Assembly (NCBI GenBank): GCA_950295325.1 | Contig: OX485805.1 | Location: 53,714,758-53,778,757, forward strand | Source of the DNA: Polytrichum commune | Lineage: Eukaryota; Streptophyta; Polytrichopsida; Polytrichales; Polytrichaceae | Direction: 5' to 3' | Length of the DNA stretch: 64,000 nucleotides | Part shown: positions 46,375 through 57,922 of the stretch, piece by piece | Position numbering within the stretch: position 1 is the stretch's first letter | How the letters are laid out: the number at the start of each line of letters is the position of its first letter | Notes under the pieces: generated by a model | Seen by the model: only the letters and a program-made list of their open reading frames with translations | Told to the model about the DNA's origin: nothing | Database searches by the model: none | Translations under genes and position numbers: made by a program

Positions 46375-49042
46375 GGTTTGAAAGTGTACCGACATGTGGA
46401 TAATTTCCTATAGCAAGTAGGGGAAATGACTCTCAAGTAGGTCGTCCATCACAATACTTAATTCATGAACATAGAAGGTGGTTATGTGCACACATATAAA
46501 AGAGTAACCTTCTTAGGATGATAGTTCCTGACATGCCAGTTTTTAAAAAAAAATTTGTGCTAAATCTTTATCATACCAACTTGGTGAGATACTCCCTAAT
46601 TGCAAATTGGATATCCGATCATGTAATTGATCATAATTCTTGGGTGAGAATGTAACATGTTGGAGTGTTGTGGAGTATGTCGGGGCTCCTTTTGTAGATG
46701 GATATGGGGTGAACATGTTATGACAAAGTGTACATCTTATAGGGAAAATGAACTCTTAATTCAAACTTCATTTTGTAGAGGTTGGAATGCACACGTCTAT
46801 TTTTGGCATGGGAAAGGGATATTGATGCTAAGGAATAAAGTTTTCAAAGGGGACCCAACAAACAAGCCATATTATGTTGTAGATAGTGGAGTTGCTTTGA
46901 CCTCTAAGCTTTTGAGAGGCTCAAGTGTATATATCATGAGAATAAGATGAGGGTGCAAGCACGGTAAAGTGGACGACTCTTGATCCTTGCCTAGTCTTAA
47001 GTGAAAGTGATTCAAAACTATACACTGACTTTGAATTTTATGAAGGAAAAAATCATAGACATTTAAAAATATATTGATCCACAAAGCCAAGGAATTTATG
47101 ATGACAAAAAAATCTAGTATTAGTCTACATCTTTTAGAAGACGGTGCAAGTGATGTGCAAATAGGTGATATTGAACAAACAATTGCCTAAAATTATGAGA
47201 AAATTACATTAAATTGATGGTTTTCTACAAAATTCTGTGATGATGCCCTCAAATGGATAATGAATTCAAGGAATATGAAAAAAACCCCAACTTCAAAATA
47301 TTTAAGATCATGAAATCTATGTCCAAAACCATGTTCAAACATTTGCTTTTGAGCAATCACTTTTGATGATAAGTTTTGTAGATCTCAACTTTATATTCTA
47401 CATTTGAGTATTCAACACAACAATAGAGGGCACCTTGAAAAAAAATTCCAATTTAAACAACACTTTGCTATTACTTTTAGGCCTTTGACCAAAAAACAAA
47501 GTATGATTTTAGTATACTAGAGCATTATTTTGGTCCACTTTACCATGCTTGCACCCATGAAGTGAGTTTTGATTGGTTAGATCATGGTTTTGTACATCCT
47601 TCAGAAAAATGAATAGCCTTTTTAGATGTACACACAAGAGAAAATTAATGCCTCTCCCTCGTGTATGCTGTATATGTTAGTGCCTCAAATAATACCCCTT
47701 CTTACACTCATGTTAGTTTGTATGTGGAATGAAGAATCTACTCCTTGGGAATGGGAGCTCAAAAAATTTCAGATTATACACCCAGCCCACTTTTGGTTGA
47801 TTATACGTTGGAAGATTAATGCCGTAGTGTGACTCATGTATGAATGTATTTATTTCCTCGACATAAAGAATATCTACTAGATGAAGCTCCAAACCCATAA
47901 ACATCAATTCTAATAATTTGATATTTATTGAGGCTCACATAAATTGTGTATATAGCCCCTTAGTCTTTTGAGCGATAAAGGCAATAAAACACAAATAGAA
48001 CACCTTCTTGTATATGTAGATGCATTCATTTATCTATTTTGCAAGACAAATGAAATGCCTTTATTTCATTGCCAAAAAACCCATCATACAAGGCCGCCAA
48101 GAATGTGAGAACCGCAAACCACCAGAACGAGTAAAAAGTCCTAAACAACACTAACCAAGCCAATCTTAGGTGCTTTAACGTTGCATGTCAACACTTCTAG
48201 TGTTGTCCATGTGGTAGAGGAGCTCCCCCCTCCCTGCCCCCAATACTTTGTTATATTTTTTCAGCGCACCATCATATCTTATTAGATGACAGTGTGTCTG
48301 GATCTCTCAATAATTTGTCCTACACAATTCTTGCATATTCTAAGACCTTGTCATGGTTTTTGAAAGCCCCATCTCTTATTGCTGTAGCTGAGATCATTCC
48401 TTTCAACCCGAATGGTTCACAAAGTGATACCTCCAAGACGTAACCAAAATCTGGGAGACTTTACTAACCGGGGACGGGATTTCCTTCCCGAAAATCCCAT
48501 GTTGCCAATCAAGTGGTTTCCAAGGCCCTTTTTGCCCTTGCCGCGCCTTGTACAAGATCGATAATTGTGATGGCAATGCCCCGTGCTCTATTATGCAACC
48601 TGACAACCCCAAACCTACGTGAAATTGTAGACATATCTGGATCGAGCTGGCAACCTAGCCTAATGATACTCGTAGAAAGGCTTGGCAGTGTATGCTCCTA
48701 TGTTGGCCACCTACGTACTAATGGGAAGAATTGTGTGAGAGTTTTGGAGCCTGCCACCAGTTTCAAGCTTTGCAAGGTAATTGCCTAGCAGTGGACATTC
48801 TTGGACTCTCTCTTGCTCTCTTGCTCGAGTTGAGTGTTGGAGGTGGCCAATTCCCAGGCCACACAACTGGCTTTGCGGATTCCCACACGGCCAGCCTTCA
48901 TAGTTAGAGAGACTTTGCAGCAGGCTGTGTGCATGAAAGAAAAGCACACAGCAATTTATGGTCACCACTGTACTCCTCCCTTGATCATCAATGGCACTCG
49001 CTGGGATGTTATTGATTATCGCCCCAAGTAAGTTAGTGCAAC
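46375..49042. other. Intergenic, no gene recognised
   Basis: A plus-strand frame at 46657-46950 (97 codons) and two at 48513-48788 and 48834-49031 have ordinary amino-acid composition but no motif I know. The 48.4-49.0 kb stretch is GC-richer than its surroundings and could be a captured or decayed exon. No function is proposed. Confidence 0.35.
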
Positions 49043-49534
49043 CACGCTAAATGTTGTATTTTAGTGTCATATGCTCGTTTATGTCATGGTGGTAAAGTTC
49101 TTCTAATCACACTTCCTCTTGACTAACTTTCATCTTTACATGTGCATGTTTTTACATGTGGTTTTCATGTGGGACACGAGTGGGTTTCGGCGATGCAAGC
49201 ATGACACATGGCAAAATTTGAGGGGAGAATAATCGTTTTGTGGTAGAGTAGCGAGCCCTCTGTTTACTTTTACCTGAACTCATTTTCACCGAATCAAAGT
49301 TTGGTATGTTCGATGGCATCCTAACATCTTTATATATGAAATAATGTCATGGATGAAAATTGGATGAAAAAGCACTTAGTTAGTGACAATAGTTGTAACA
49401 TTGTAAAGCTATGCCCAAATTTCTCGTACAAGGAGTGAGCTTTACATTTAGTGTTGGTGACACTACATGGGTGGTTTGCAACTACTACTGACCAAGACAA
49501 ATAGAATTGGTGACACTAAATACAATATTTAGTG
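49043..49534 (+). mobile_element. TA-type MITE, family B, copy 4 (with extra internal segment)
   Basis: Starts CACGCTAAATGTTGTATTTT and ends CACTAAATACAATATTTAGT G before TA (49535-49536). It is about 120 bp longer than copy 3. The extra sequence lies near 49135-49320 and has no counterpart in the other copies. A (TAG)n run follows at once (49535-49552). Confidence 0.75.
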
Positions 49535-49912
49535 TAGTAGTAGTAGTAGTAGAGCTTAGTCCTGTTCATGAGGTAGATAGGTCTTAACATGTAATATCTC
49601 CAATTAGCCCATTTCTCCTAAGACATGAAATACTTGATTGATACAAGTTGGTTAGCAAATCCAAGTTGGGGCCATAGCCACTTTCCTCATAAATTCTGGA
49701 GGTCGCACCAAAATGTTAGTCATTATCAAAGTGAAAAATTTTGTGCTCATCAAATGGTCATATAAACCCACCCCCCTCCAATTACGTTGACAACAAAACA
49801 TCAAATGATTATCATATTTCAAGCACAAGTCCTAATTTCTTTTAATTACATGTCACAAAATCACCACATACCACTAAGATATAGGCGCTCAATTATGATG
49901 AGTAACAACATT

Positions 49913-49952
<40 letters not shown>

Positions 49953-50770
49953 TACATTTTATTCATCCAACATAAAAATTTGACCCCTGATAGGTTTGTT
50001 GCTGATTCATTTCAAATAACTTGGAGTAAACAAATGGGAGGGGGGATTTGAAAACTAATTTTGGTGTCAAATAAACTTAAAGAAGTAATCTTCTGACTGA
50101 AATAATATTCTAGGGTTTTCAGGTTAGATGAATGAGAGGTATGCTCGTATGTGATAATCCCCTCTCTCCCCGTCTAAAACTTACTTGTATGCATGTACGT
50201 TAAATCATGGTGCAAGAACTAAGGAAGCCTACAGAGTGAGGATTTGGACGAACCAACCCATACACTCATTCCTTGTTGGATGCCTAAACCCTTGCCTCCA
50301 AGGAGCCAATGTACGGGTTCCTTCGCCCCAGCCCCTACAAGAGTGAAGGGTGGCGTTGCATGCCTCGTGCGGCACAGTGGACGGAGTGGACAGCTCAAGT
50401 GGGCGGGGCTGGTTGCAATTTAACTCAGTGATTCTTTGCTACATTCCAAGAAACTTCTCCAACGTGGAACACGGTGTCCAGGGAGATTCTTGGGCATAGT
50501 GTATCAGTGAAGATCCTGGCCTTTCCAAGTCTGACTGGTTGCATGTTGACATCTTCCGGTTTTCCTTTATTGATCCAAGGAGTATTGCATAGATTCTTCA
50601 AAAATGATCGGCAATCTCCCGATTTCTTGAACTTCCGCCGGTTATTTGTCAAATTCAAACCACTACGTCTGTAATTAGCGGTCGGTTGTCCTAGTTCATT
50701 GGACAAGGATTTAACACCTTGTACAAATCGACAACCATGTGGAAGACATCACGGGGTCTTATCTCACTAG
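49535..50770. other. Intergenic, no gene supported
   Basis: Includes a (GA)n tract at 49917-49950. A stretch at 50230-50700 is GC-richer and may be the upstream, unrecognisable part of the LINE relic that follows. Confidence 0.35.
49917..49950. repeat. (GA)n microsatellite
   Basis: About seventeen GA units, uninterrupted. Confidence 0.95.
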
Positions 50771-51280
50771 GACAACTGTGACAACCCAAACACATCTAAA
50801 ATCACATATGATGATGTTAAGGAGGCCTTTCTTGTCAAAGAGTGGAACTCTTTCAATTTCCATTTCTTAAGGAAGAAACTACACTACCTCCACTTCAAGA
50901 AATTTCTCATATACGAATGTGAACTGTACTTGAAGCAACCATTGACACCGCCACAACGCAAGATCGTTGCCACTTACCGCACCTCAAGCCATAGAGTAGC
51001 CATTGAAATTGGGCGATGGTAAACTATCCCTATCTCTAGAGATACTAGACTATGCCACTTTTGCTCCTACAATGTAGTTGAAAATGAGGCACATTTCGTG
51101 TTGGAACGTCCTCTATATAAACCCATTAGAGACAAGTATCCATCAAAATTTGAGAATGTGGTTATAGGGAGCCTCAAGTCTTTCTTTCAAATGAATCACC
51201 AAGTTGACATTAGCCTCTATCTCACGGACGCTACCGCACTCTGCGACTCTTGTGAATTATCTGGTTTGAAACCATCATGA
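50771..51280 (+). pseudogene. LINE retrotransposon ORF2 C-terminal relic
   Basis: A frame of 170 codons with one internal stop (TAA 51020-51022, just after IEIGRW) ends at TGA 51278-51280. It reads AFLVKEWNSFNFHFLRKKLH, ECELYLKQPLTPPQRKIVAT and YRTSSHRVAIEIGRW. Then comes the zinc-binding-like tail CHFCSYNVVENEAHFVLER followed by PLYKPIRDKYP. LINE-type ends usually show C-x2-C...H-x4-C here; the last Cys is Arg (CGT), one base from TGT. The reverse transcriptase core is missing, as in a 5'-truncated insertion. No poly(A) tail is evident. Confidence 0.65.
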
Positions 51281-52845
51281 TGTACTTTTAGGTTCATTAG
51301 CCTTTCTTGGCTTCCTGGACTTTAAAATAAATTTCATTTCATTTTCATTGGTGAAACATAGGGATGGATCATGTGCAATGATGCATCTTTGTACATGGAT
51401 TGGATGATAGATCAACATGTCTTCCAGAAAATAGAGTGAAATTCTGCAAAGTGGCATAGCTTACTCTGCCATGGCTTCCACAGGGTTTGCAGCACGTGCT
51501 AGATCTGGAGGCTGGAGTTGCCTTTACAGATCAAGTGGTTTAGGGCTGCAGTCACATTAGTACTATGGTGACTCCTCTGATTAGAATATATGATTACCAC
51601 GATGTATTACATGTTACTATAATAGATTCAATTCCATAATGACCTCATTTGATCGATGCGGTTATGCCCCTCTCATTTGTTCCAGGTCCCGATGGTCTTG
51701 TACTATATTTGGCAATAAAATCAAGCGCTTCATTTGTATAAATTTTTTAGGGGAAAAAAACATTAATGTTGTTGTTTAAGAAAAACAAAGGAGCTCAAGA
51801 CGAGGTTGTGTATTGCAGGTAAAATAACATTATGATTGTTCACCTTGAGGTTACAAATTTTTCTTTTCATGTCAATAATAATATTGGAATACATAATATA
51901 TATATACACAATACAATATTGATATTGTTCTCTAAGTTGCAACTTGACTTTTCTCTTGAAGTCTTGAATAATATGTGTATATTGACATAAGGTAGAGGGT
52001 GTTGAAACCAACACCTTGAAATATTGCATAATAAGTACATATCGATTATGAAAATGTTCACCATGAGAATATGAATCTTCTTAACTGTTTTGAGTGACAA
52101 CACAATGTTCACTTCAAGAATTATTTATTTATTTCAATATTGAGGGGAAAACCAAAAAATTGCAATGCACCCGGTCGTTTTTATATATTATTTTTATTTT
52201 TTAATAATTTAATTTATATTTTAACCTAGGAATATATATATTTACATTCATGTTACTACCACATCTATGCCAAATACCTTAACTTCTTGGTTTAAGGTGT
52301 TGCTACCCTATTATAAGTTCATAATCATAGTGTTACAATCAAAGGGCCCTTGCAAGAAGTGTAGGAGTTGCCACCAAAAAGTACATTGAGACATATTCTC
52401 TCCACCTGGAGTAATTTGTGCTTTCTTAAGGCCAATTTAGTATTTATTGATTAGGCGCAGTCACGAAATAAGGTCACCCATGTTCACCTAATATTTATAT
52501 TTAGAAAATTAAGACAAGTAAAATAAATTTGCCTAAAAAATGCAGAGGATGAAACTCTCTAGAGTGCATGTCAAAGGGAGGCCACACATATGCCTCCAAA
52601 TGGACAATTTACTTTGTCCTAGCCACCATGTGCAAGTATAGGGGCTAAATATCATGAATAATTCTCTTGTGAACTGGCACCTAGGAACATGGGTTTGCCT
52701 CCCCTCCGTACTAGAGTTTGGTAGCTCCTGAAAAACGGTGGGGCAAAAACAAGGTCCTTGTCGCAACCCTTGCTAATTCCCCTTAGCATTCTTGCCAATT
52801 TTCAATTCTAGCAAGGGTCACAAGCGCTAACCCTTCGCATTCCGC
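51281..52845. other. AT-rich intergenic stretch, no gene supported
   Basis: No reading frame of note. TA-rich tracts lie around 51896-51908 and 52180-52240. Confidence 0.4.
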
Positions 52846-53760
52846 CATGTTAATGGTTAGCTCTTCCTACCCCGGACCTTATAGTTCATAAGAGGGAACC
52901 AACCCTCTTACTTTGCTTTCGGGACTCACCCCTTAATCGGTAACCAATTCTTAGATGTGGATTTCCATTCATGGAAGTCCAATCTTTGAATGGAAATCCA
53001 ATCTTATGTTGATCATCGCATTGCTGGAACAACACTACAACAACCCGAACCATACTAGGCAACTATGCCCTCACATTGGGCCAAAGCCCATGAAGGCCGT
53101 GCCGTTCGGCCTCGGGTGGGTGAGGCCACACCACCTCACCCATTTAAGCCTCTAGGACCCTAGGCGGGGCCCCTACCCCACCGTCAAGAAACCTTTTGTC
53201 TCTCTACCAAGAGTTGGGGCCAAGTAGACATTTTCTCTTAGCCGCTGGGCCTAGAAGCCCCTAGCAGCTTCAGACCATCATAACTTCCTTATGTGATCTT
53301 TGATGCTAACAAGCAACACTCCATCTTCATCTACGCTTTACGTAGATACCGATGGACTCCTCACTTGCCCCATTTAGGCAAGTATTGAGGAAGTTATGCC
53401 TGTTCAAACCTTGGCAATCCCGGGAGCCACTCCCGGGCCACTACTGTACCAGCACTGTCCCGAGACAACGCCCCACTCAAATTGCCATAACTCTTAGCTC
53501 ACACCTCTGATTGAGGTGTTCTTGAGCATTCTAGAATCTACACGGCATAAGCTACGCATAGCTGATGGCCTTACCCCTCATGCCTCCTAGTCTTCATGGG
53601 TGGGAGGCGTTCCCAACGCCCGGGGCCCTCACCCACACTAGGATCACTTGGGCCCTCTCACCAACGGCGCCACAAGTTCTGGGTGTCACTCCGGGGTCCC
53701 CCTTGTGCCCATGGTGTTTCGGGCACTCCTCATGGAGAGGTGCGCGACAATCCTAGATTC
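52846..53760. other. GC-rich block of unknown nature
   Basis: About 900 bp of clearly higher GC than both flanks, ending at a foldback element. It contains short inverted pieces such as CCCGGGAGCCACTCCCGGG (53426-53444) and CGGCCTCGGGTGGGTGAGGC, and many CCATAACT/CATAACTTCC phrases. Small open frames overlap in several phases without motifs. It could be an LTR or an internal retrotransposon fragment, since composition differs so sharply, but no terminal repeat or primer site is visible. Confidence 0.4.
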
Positions 53761-53776
53761 TGGAAGCCAATGAGAA

Positions 53777-53965
53777 TGCATCATATAACATCATTAGGCA
53801 GTGTGTTTCCATTCATGTGGGCCTCAAGAATATAACCCATGAGATGTCCCAACCTAGTGCAGATTTAGATTTAGTCTGAGTCTCCTTGCACTAGATTGGG
53901 GCTTCCCATGGTTATATTCTTAAGGCCCACATGAACAAACGCATATTGCTTAATAATGTTATGCA
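53777..53965. repeat. Foldback repeat, arms about 80-95 bp
   Basis: Left arm TGCATCATATAACATCATTA..TTCATGTGGGCCTCAAGAAT..AACCTAGTGCAG pairs, at roughly 75-80% identity, with the right arm (53887-53965) read in reverse. The unpaired centre is about 15 bp. It looks like a foldback MITE. Target duplication not identified. Confidence 0.75.
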
Positions 53966-54280
53966 CCGGGTCTTAGGTATTTAATATTAAACATTTTGGC
54001 CAATTTGTAAAATAGTCACCTTTGAGGTAGGGTCGGTGTGCCAACAACTAAGTATCTTGTAATTTATCAATATTTTAGAGGAGTCTTGATATTACATTTG
54101 GAATGCTATTCTAATGTTTTTGGAGGGGTGTCATGGAATGGTCATGATATGACTAATAATGCAACTACTTATGGGGAGCTACTCCAAAAAAAATGCAAGC
54201 ATGCCAGGTTGCATATGACCTTGGAGGTTAGAGACCTTTCACCGCCAATGTGATAAATTTTGATGACTTTGAAGGTACTA

Positions 54281-54650
54281 CACTAAATATTGTATTTAGT
54301 GTCACCAATTCTACATGTCTTGATCAACATGAACTATAAAACAAATGTGCAATGATACCAACACTGAAGATAAATGTAACATTATTTATCATTCATTGTA
54401 AAATATAATGGGCATCATAGATCTACAAATTTGCAATTACTCTCATTAAGTGGTTTTTTTCATCATCCAAGTTTCAATCATCCATGACAAATTCATTACA
54501 TAAATGCTAGGATGTAGAACATATTAAAAGTGGAAGAACAATAAGTAAGTCGGGGATGACAATATTTGTAAACTTATTCATAAGAAATGCCACTAAAAAA
54601 GTTACACATTGACATAAAATACCACATGACATTAACTACAATATTTAGTA
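54281..54650 (-). mobile_element. TA-type MITE, family B, copy 5 (inverted)
   Basis: TA at 54279-54280 precedes CACTAAATATTGTATTTAGT; the other end is CAATATTTAGTA followed by TA. Interior order is reversed relative to copies 1-4. Confidence 0.75.
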
Positions 54651-54652
54651 TA

Positions 54653-55221
54653 GATATGTTTTGGATCTCCATTAAGAGGCTATAAAAAGTTCCATTCCGA
54701 GGTCTTCTTTCATGATAAGATTTTGGATAGTGCATATTCATCTGCAGTTGTAGAAGTCATTCAAGAAATCCTGCCACCCGTAGAAACCTACAAAGCTATG
54801 GAGGAAACTAAATTAAGATTGGCAAATGATTATATGACTTTGATATGGAAATGCAATGCCATCAGCAAAGTTTGAAACTTCACCTCCATGAAAATACTTT
54901 GAAGATGGACTAGGAGAAAATGAAAAGATTTGAAGACCTTAAAGTCCAACGTCATTGCTTTAAGTTGAAATATGAAAGAAGAGAACAAGGTCATGGGTAT
55001 TTGTCATCAAGTGGACTGGAAAAGAATAGACATACATGTTAAGAGAATACTCCAAGTATAAATTTCTAGATATTTCTATATTATGAGTTAGGTAGAGTTC
55101 ATATATATATATAAGAATGTTACTACATTAATATTACAAGAATATGACCCTTAAATTTTTGTTTGTTCAAATTGTTTGATGTGAAGAATGTTATGAAATT
55201 ACAAATATGATGATTATCCAA
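54653..55221. other. Intergenic, no gene supported
   Basis: AT-rich; phrases around GAAAATGAAAAGATTTGAAG read openly for short distances, but no domain is recognisable. Confidence 0.35.
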
Positions 55222-55229
55222 GTTTGACC

Positions 55230-57306
55230 CTCGGGTAGTTCACTAAGTGCATTTTAAAAACAACATGTGGCATAATATAAGGAGGATTAATTTCGTTTGA
55301 CATAACATTTATAAAAGAATTTCAAATAATGAAGGGTCCATTAAAAGTGGACAATCCCATCACAAGTAAGATAGATAGGCTTAAAATGTGGGCCATTCAT
55401 TTTTTGTAAAAATAATATTGGGGTTGAAAATAAGAATCCTATGATGTATGTTAAGTAGGATCAATTTTGTACACATGCCTTAGGAGGGATGGATGAAAAA
55501 TGACTCATCGTTTGTCCAAAAATGAATGAAAATTGCAGCACCTGATACTAGTCGTCTTCCTGCACTATCGTTTGTAAAAAAACCTAGGGTTTTGTTTCTT
55601 CCTCGAGTCGGTTATGTTTTGGGTAACTTTTTGTTGAAGCTCATTTTTGTTCAAGTTTATGATAACTAATTCCAACAATTATGTCTTGTTGTAGTTGCTT
55701 TAGGATCAAGGTTTTGATTTTCTTGGTTGAAGGTCTTACGGTTGTTTTGGAGGCAATTTAGGGTTTAGATTTTCCATGCGTGGCTTGTGATTGATTGTTC
55801 CGCTTCCGCTGGGGCAGTCATGTTGGTGTTTACAAATGGCAACTCAAATGAAGATGTGGACTATGGAGGGCGATTCTATTGTGCTGTAGTATTACACCAA
55901 GTTGAAGGTATTTGAGGTGGAAACGTACGCCTTGCTTAGGGTTTTGAGGATGAAATGTATGCCTCGCTCATTGATGGTTCGGTTGACAATATGGGAGTTT
56001 GGGTAACCTCTACTCTTAGATCTTGATGTTTGTATATTTTCTTTATCGTAAATCACTTGTTTCTTTGGTGCATGATTGGACACTAAGGTATAGGACATGG
56101 TTACATAAGTTTGTTTTGTTTTGCATACTGTCTGCACAGACTTGTAGGGAACCACATGACTTCTGCATAGCTACAATGGTTGCGGTTAATATTGGGCAAC
56201 ACGGTGAAATTTGGTGTGTTTCGGCTCACACAAGCTGATGTCCCTACGTTTCCTCCATACTGGCATGCATTTTGAGGGCTGGCAATCGTCGACACCTTCG
56301 ACGCCCACATGGAGCTGTTGCATAAGTCGTGGGTTTTGAATCACCTGATGCCCAACCACCTTCGCACGAGCTCTTTTGCACACCTTGACTTGACGGACCT
56401 TTATGCAATCCGTATGCACCTCAAGTCAAGTTGGTTGCGAAAATACTTTGTTTGTCATGGTGATGGTTCGGTTGACAATGTGGGAGTTTGGACAACCCCT
56501 ACTCTTAGATCTTGACGTTTGTATGTTTTTTTGTGTTGTAAATCTCTTGTCTCTTTGGTGCATGATTGGACACTAAGCATTGAGACATGATTATATAAGT
56601 TTCTTTTGTTTTGCATACCTTAAATCCACATGCACACACTTGTAGGGAACCACATGACTTCTGCATAGCTACAATGGTTGTGGTTTTTTTGTGCGTGTTT
56701 GGGTTAGACATTTACAGAGCGGGTATTGTGTTTGTGAACACACACTCACTCTTGTTGTGTTTCCACCTTGAGCCTTCTTTTTTGATGCATGAAGGTTATG
56801 TTATTTGGGTTGTTAAACTGCAAATTTTAAAGCAAATTTTAAATTGCATTATGCTTAAGTATCCTTGTGTTCTTCATCACTTACAACTTTATGATATCAT
56901 TTAGGTTATGATCTTGGAATGATATGCATCATGTTACCACACTTGTTCTTTTGTAATGCACAAGTTTAGATTTGTTTTGGTAAGCACAAGTCTTTCACAT
57001 GTATGATAAGTTTTTGCAATAGTATACATGCTTTATGCTTTTTTGTTGCCATGCTTTTTCCCACTAGTTTGCATTATATACTTCATTAAATTAACTTTTT
57101 TTTTTAATTAAAAGGAATGTAGACTAGAAAAAATTGCAAGGACATGGGTAGTATAAGTGATGATAGGGTGCAAAAAATAGGTAATTTAAGAGAATTAAGT
57201 AATTATAGGGAGCTTTTAATTTATGCCTTGAAGGTAAGTAGCCCTTAAACAAATAACCCTCCGCCACACGTGGTGTACAAAAATCCTATAGAGTGACCTA
57301 CCCGAG
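55230..57306 (+). mobile_element. CTCGGGTAG element, 8-bp TSD, long form with foreign interior
   Basis: 2077 bp with termini CTCGGGTAGTTCACTAAGTG and, from the right, CTCGGGTAGGTCACTCTATA. Target duplication GTTTGACC is exact (55222-55229, 57307-57314). The first 230 and last 250 bp match the 584-bp element at 45208. The central 1.6 kb (about 55445-57050) does not. That centre holds a direct repeat of about 220 bp (55973-56190 and 56462-56688). Between the two copies is a GC-richer segment, open for 79 codons (56276-56515), reading VDTFDAHMELLHKSWVLNHL, then MPNHLRTSSFAHLDLTDLYA. I do not recognise that protein. No transposase is evident, so the element was probably moved in trans. Confidence 0.88.
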
Positions 57307-57548
57307 GTTTGACCATTTTCATTTTGCTTCAACCTTTAGCCAATCTAGCATAAGTTCTATATTATTTATGGTATTCAATCTCACCTACACTATTAGCAAA
57401 TAGTTGCACTGTATTGCAAAAATGTCAAGTTCACTAGTTGTCAGCATAAAAATATTTGTCAATGACCCTCCTCCATGGTATTATAGGAGTCATTCTTAAA
57501 TGAAAAATCTTGAATAGAGAAAGATGGTGGAAACCAAATTAAACACTA

Positions 57549-57920
57549 CATTAAATATGATATTTAGAGTCACCAATTCTAATTGTCTTGCTCAATACTA
57601 CTTGTAAACCGCGGTATATTGTCACCACTAATTGTTAACCCAAAAATATTTGTCATTCCTTGTAAATTTTTTGGAGGGATTATGAATTTACAGTGTTGCA
57701 AGCACTGTCACTTTACCAAGTAATTTTTCATTCAAATTTCAATCATCCATTACATTATTTCATCGAAAGTTGCTGACAAGAGAAGGTAGGGTTTTGGCCA
57801 ATCGATGAACTCATCCATGATCCATGACAATATTTGTTCACTTATTCATAAGGAGTGTACGTCATCCAAAAAAGTTACCAGAGTGACATCAAATACCATA
57901 TGGCACTATCATATTTGGTG
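57549..57920 (-). mobile_element. TA-type MITE, family B, copy 6 (inverted)
   Basis: 372 bp between TA dinucleotides (57547-57548, 57921-57922). Left end CATTAAATATGATATTTAGA; right end in reverse CACCAAATATGATAGTGCCA. The interior is the reverse complement of copies 2 and 3, including GAGAAGGTAGGGTTTTGGCC. Confidence 0.8.
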
Positions 57921-57922
57921 TA

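Noticed and set aside
48513-49031. Possible two-exon gene with a tiny intron near 48778
   Set aside because: The supposed intron would be about 15 bp and neither frame has a recognisable domain; kept only as an unexplained GC-richer stretch.
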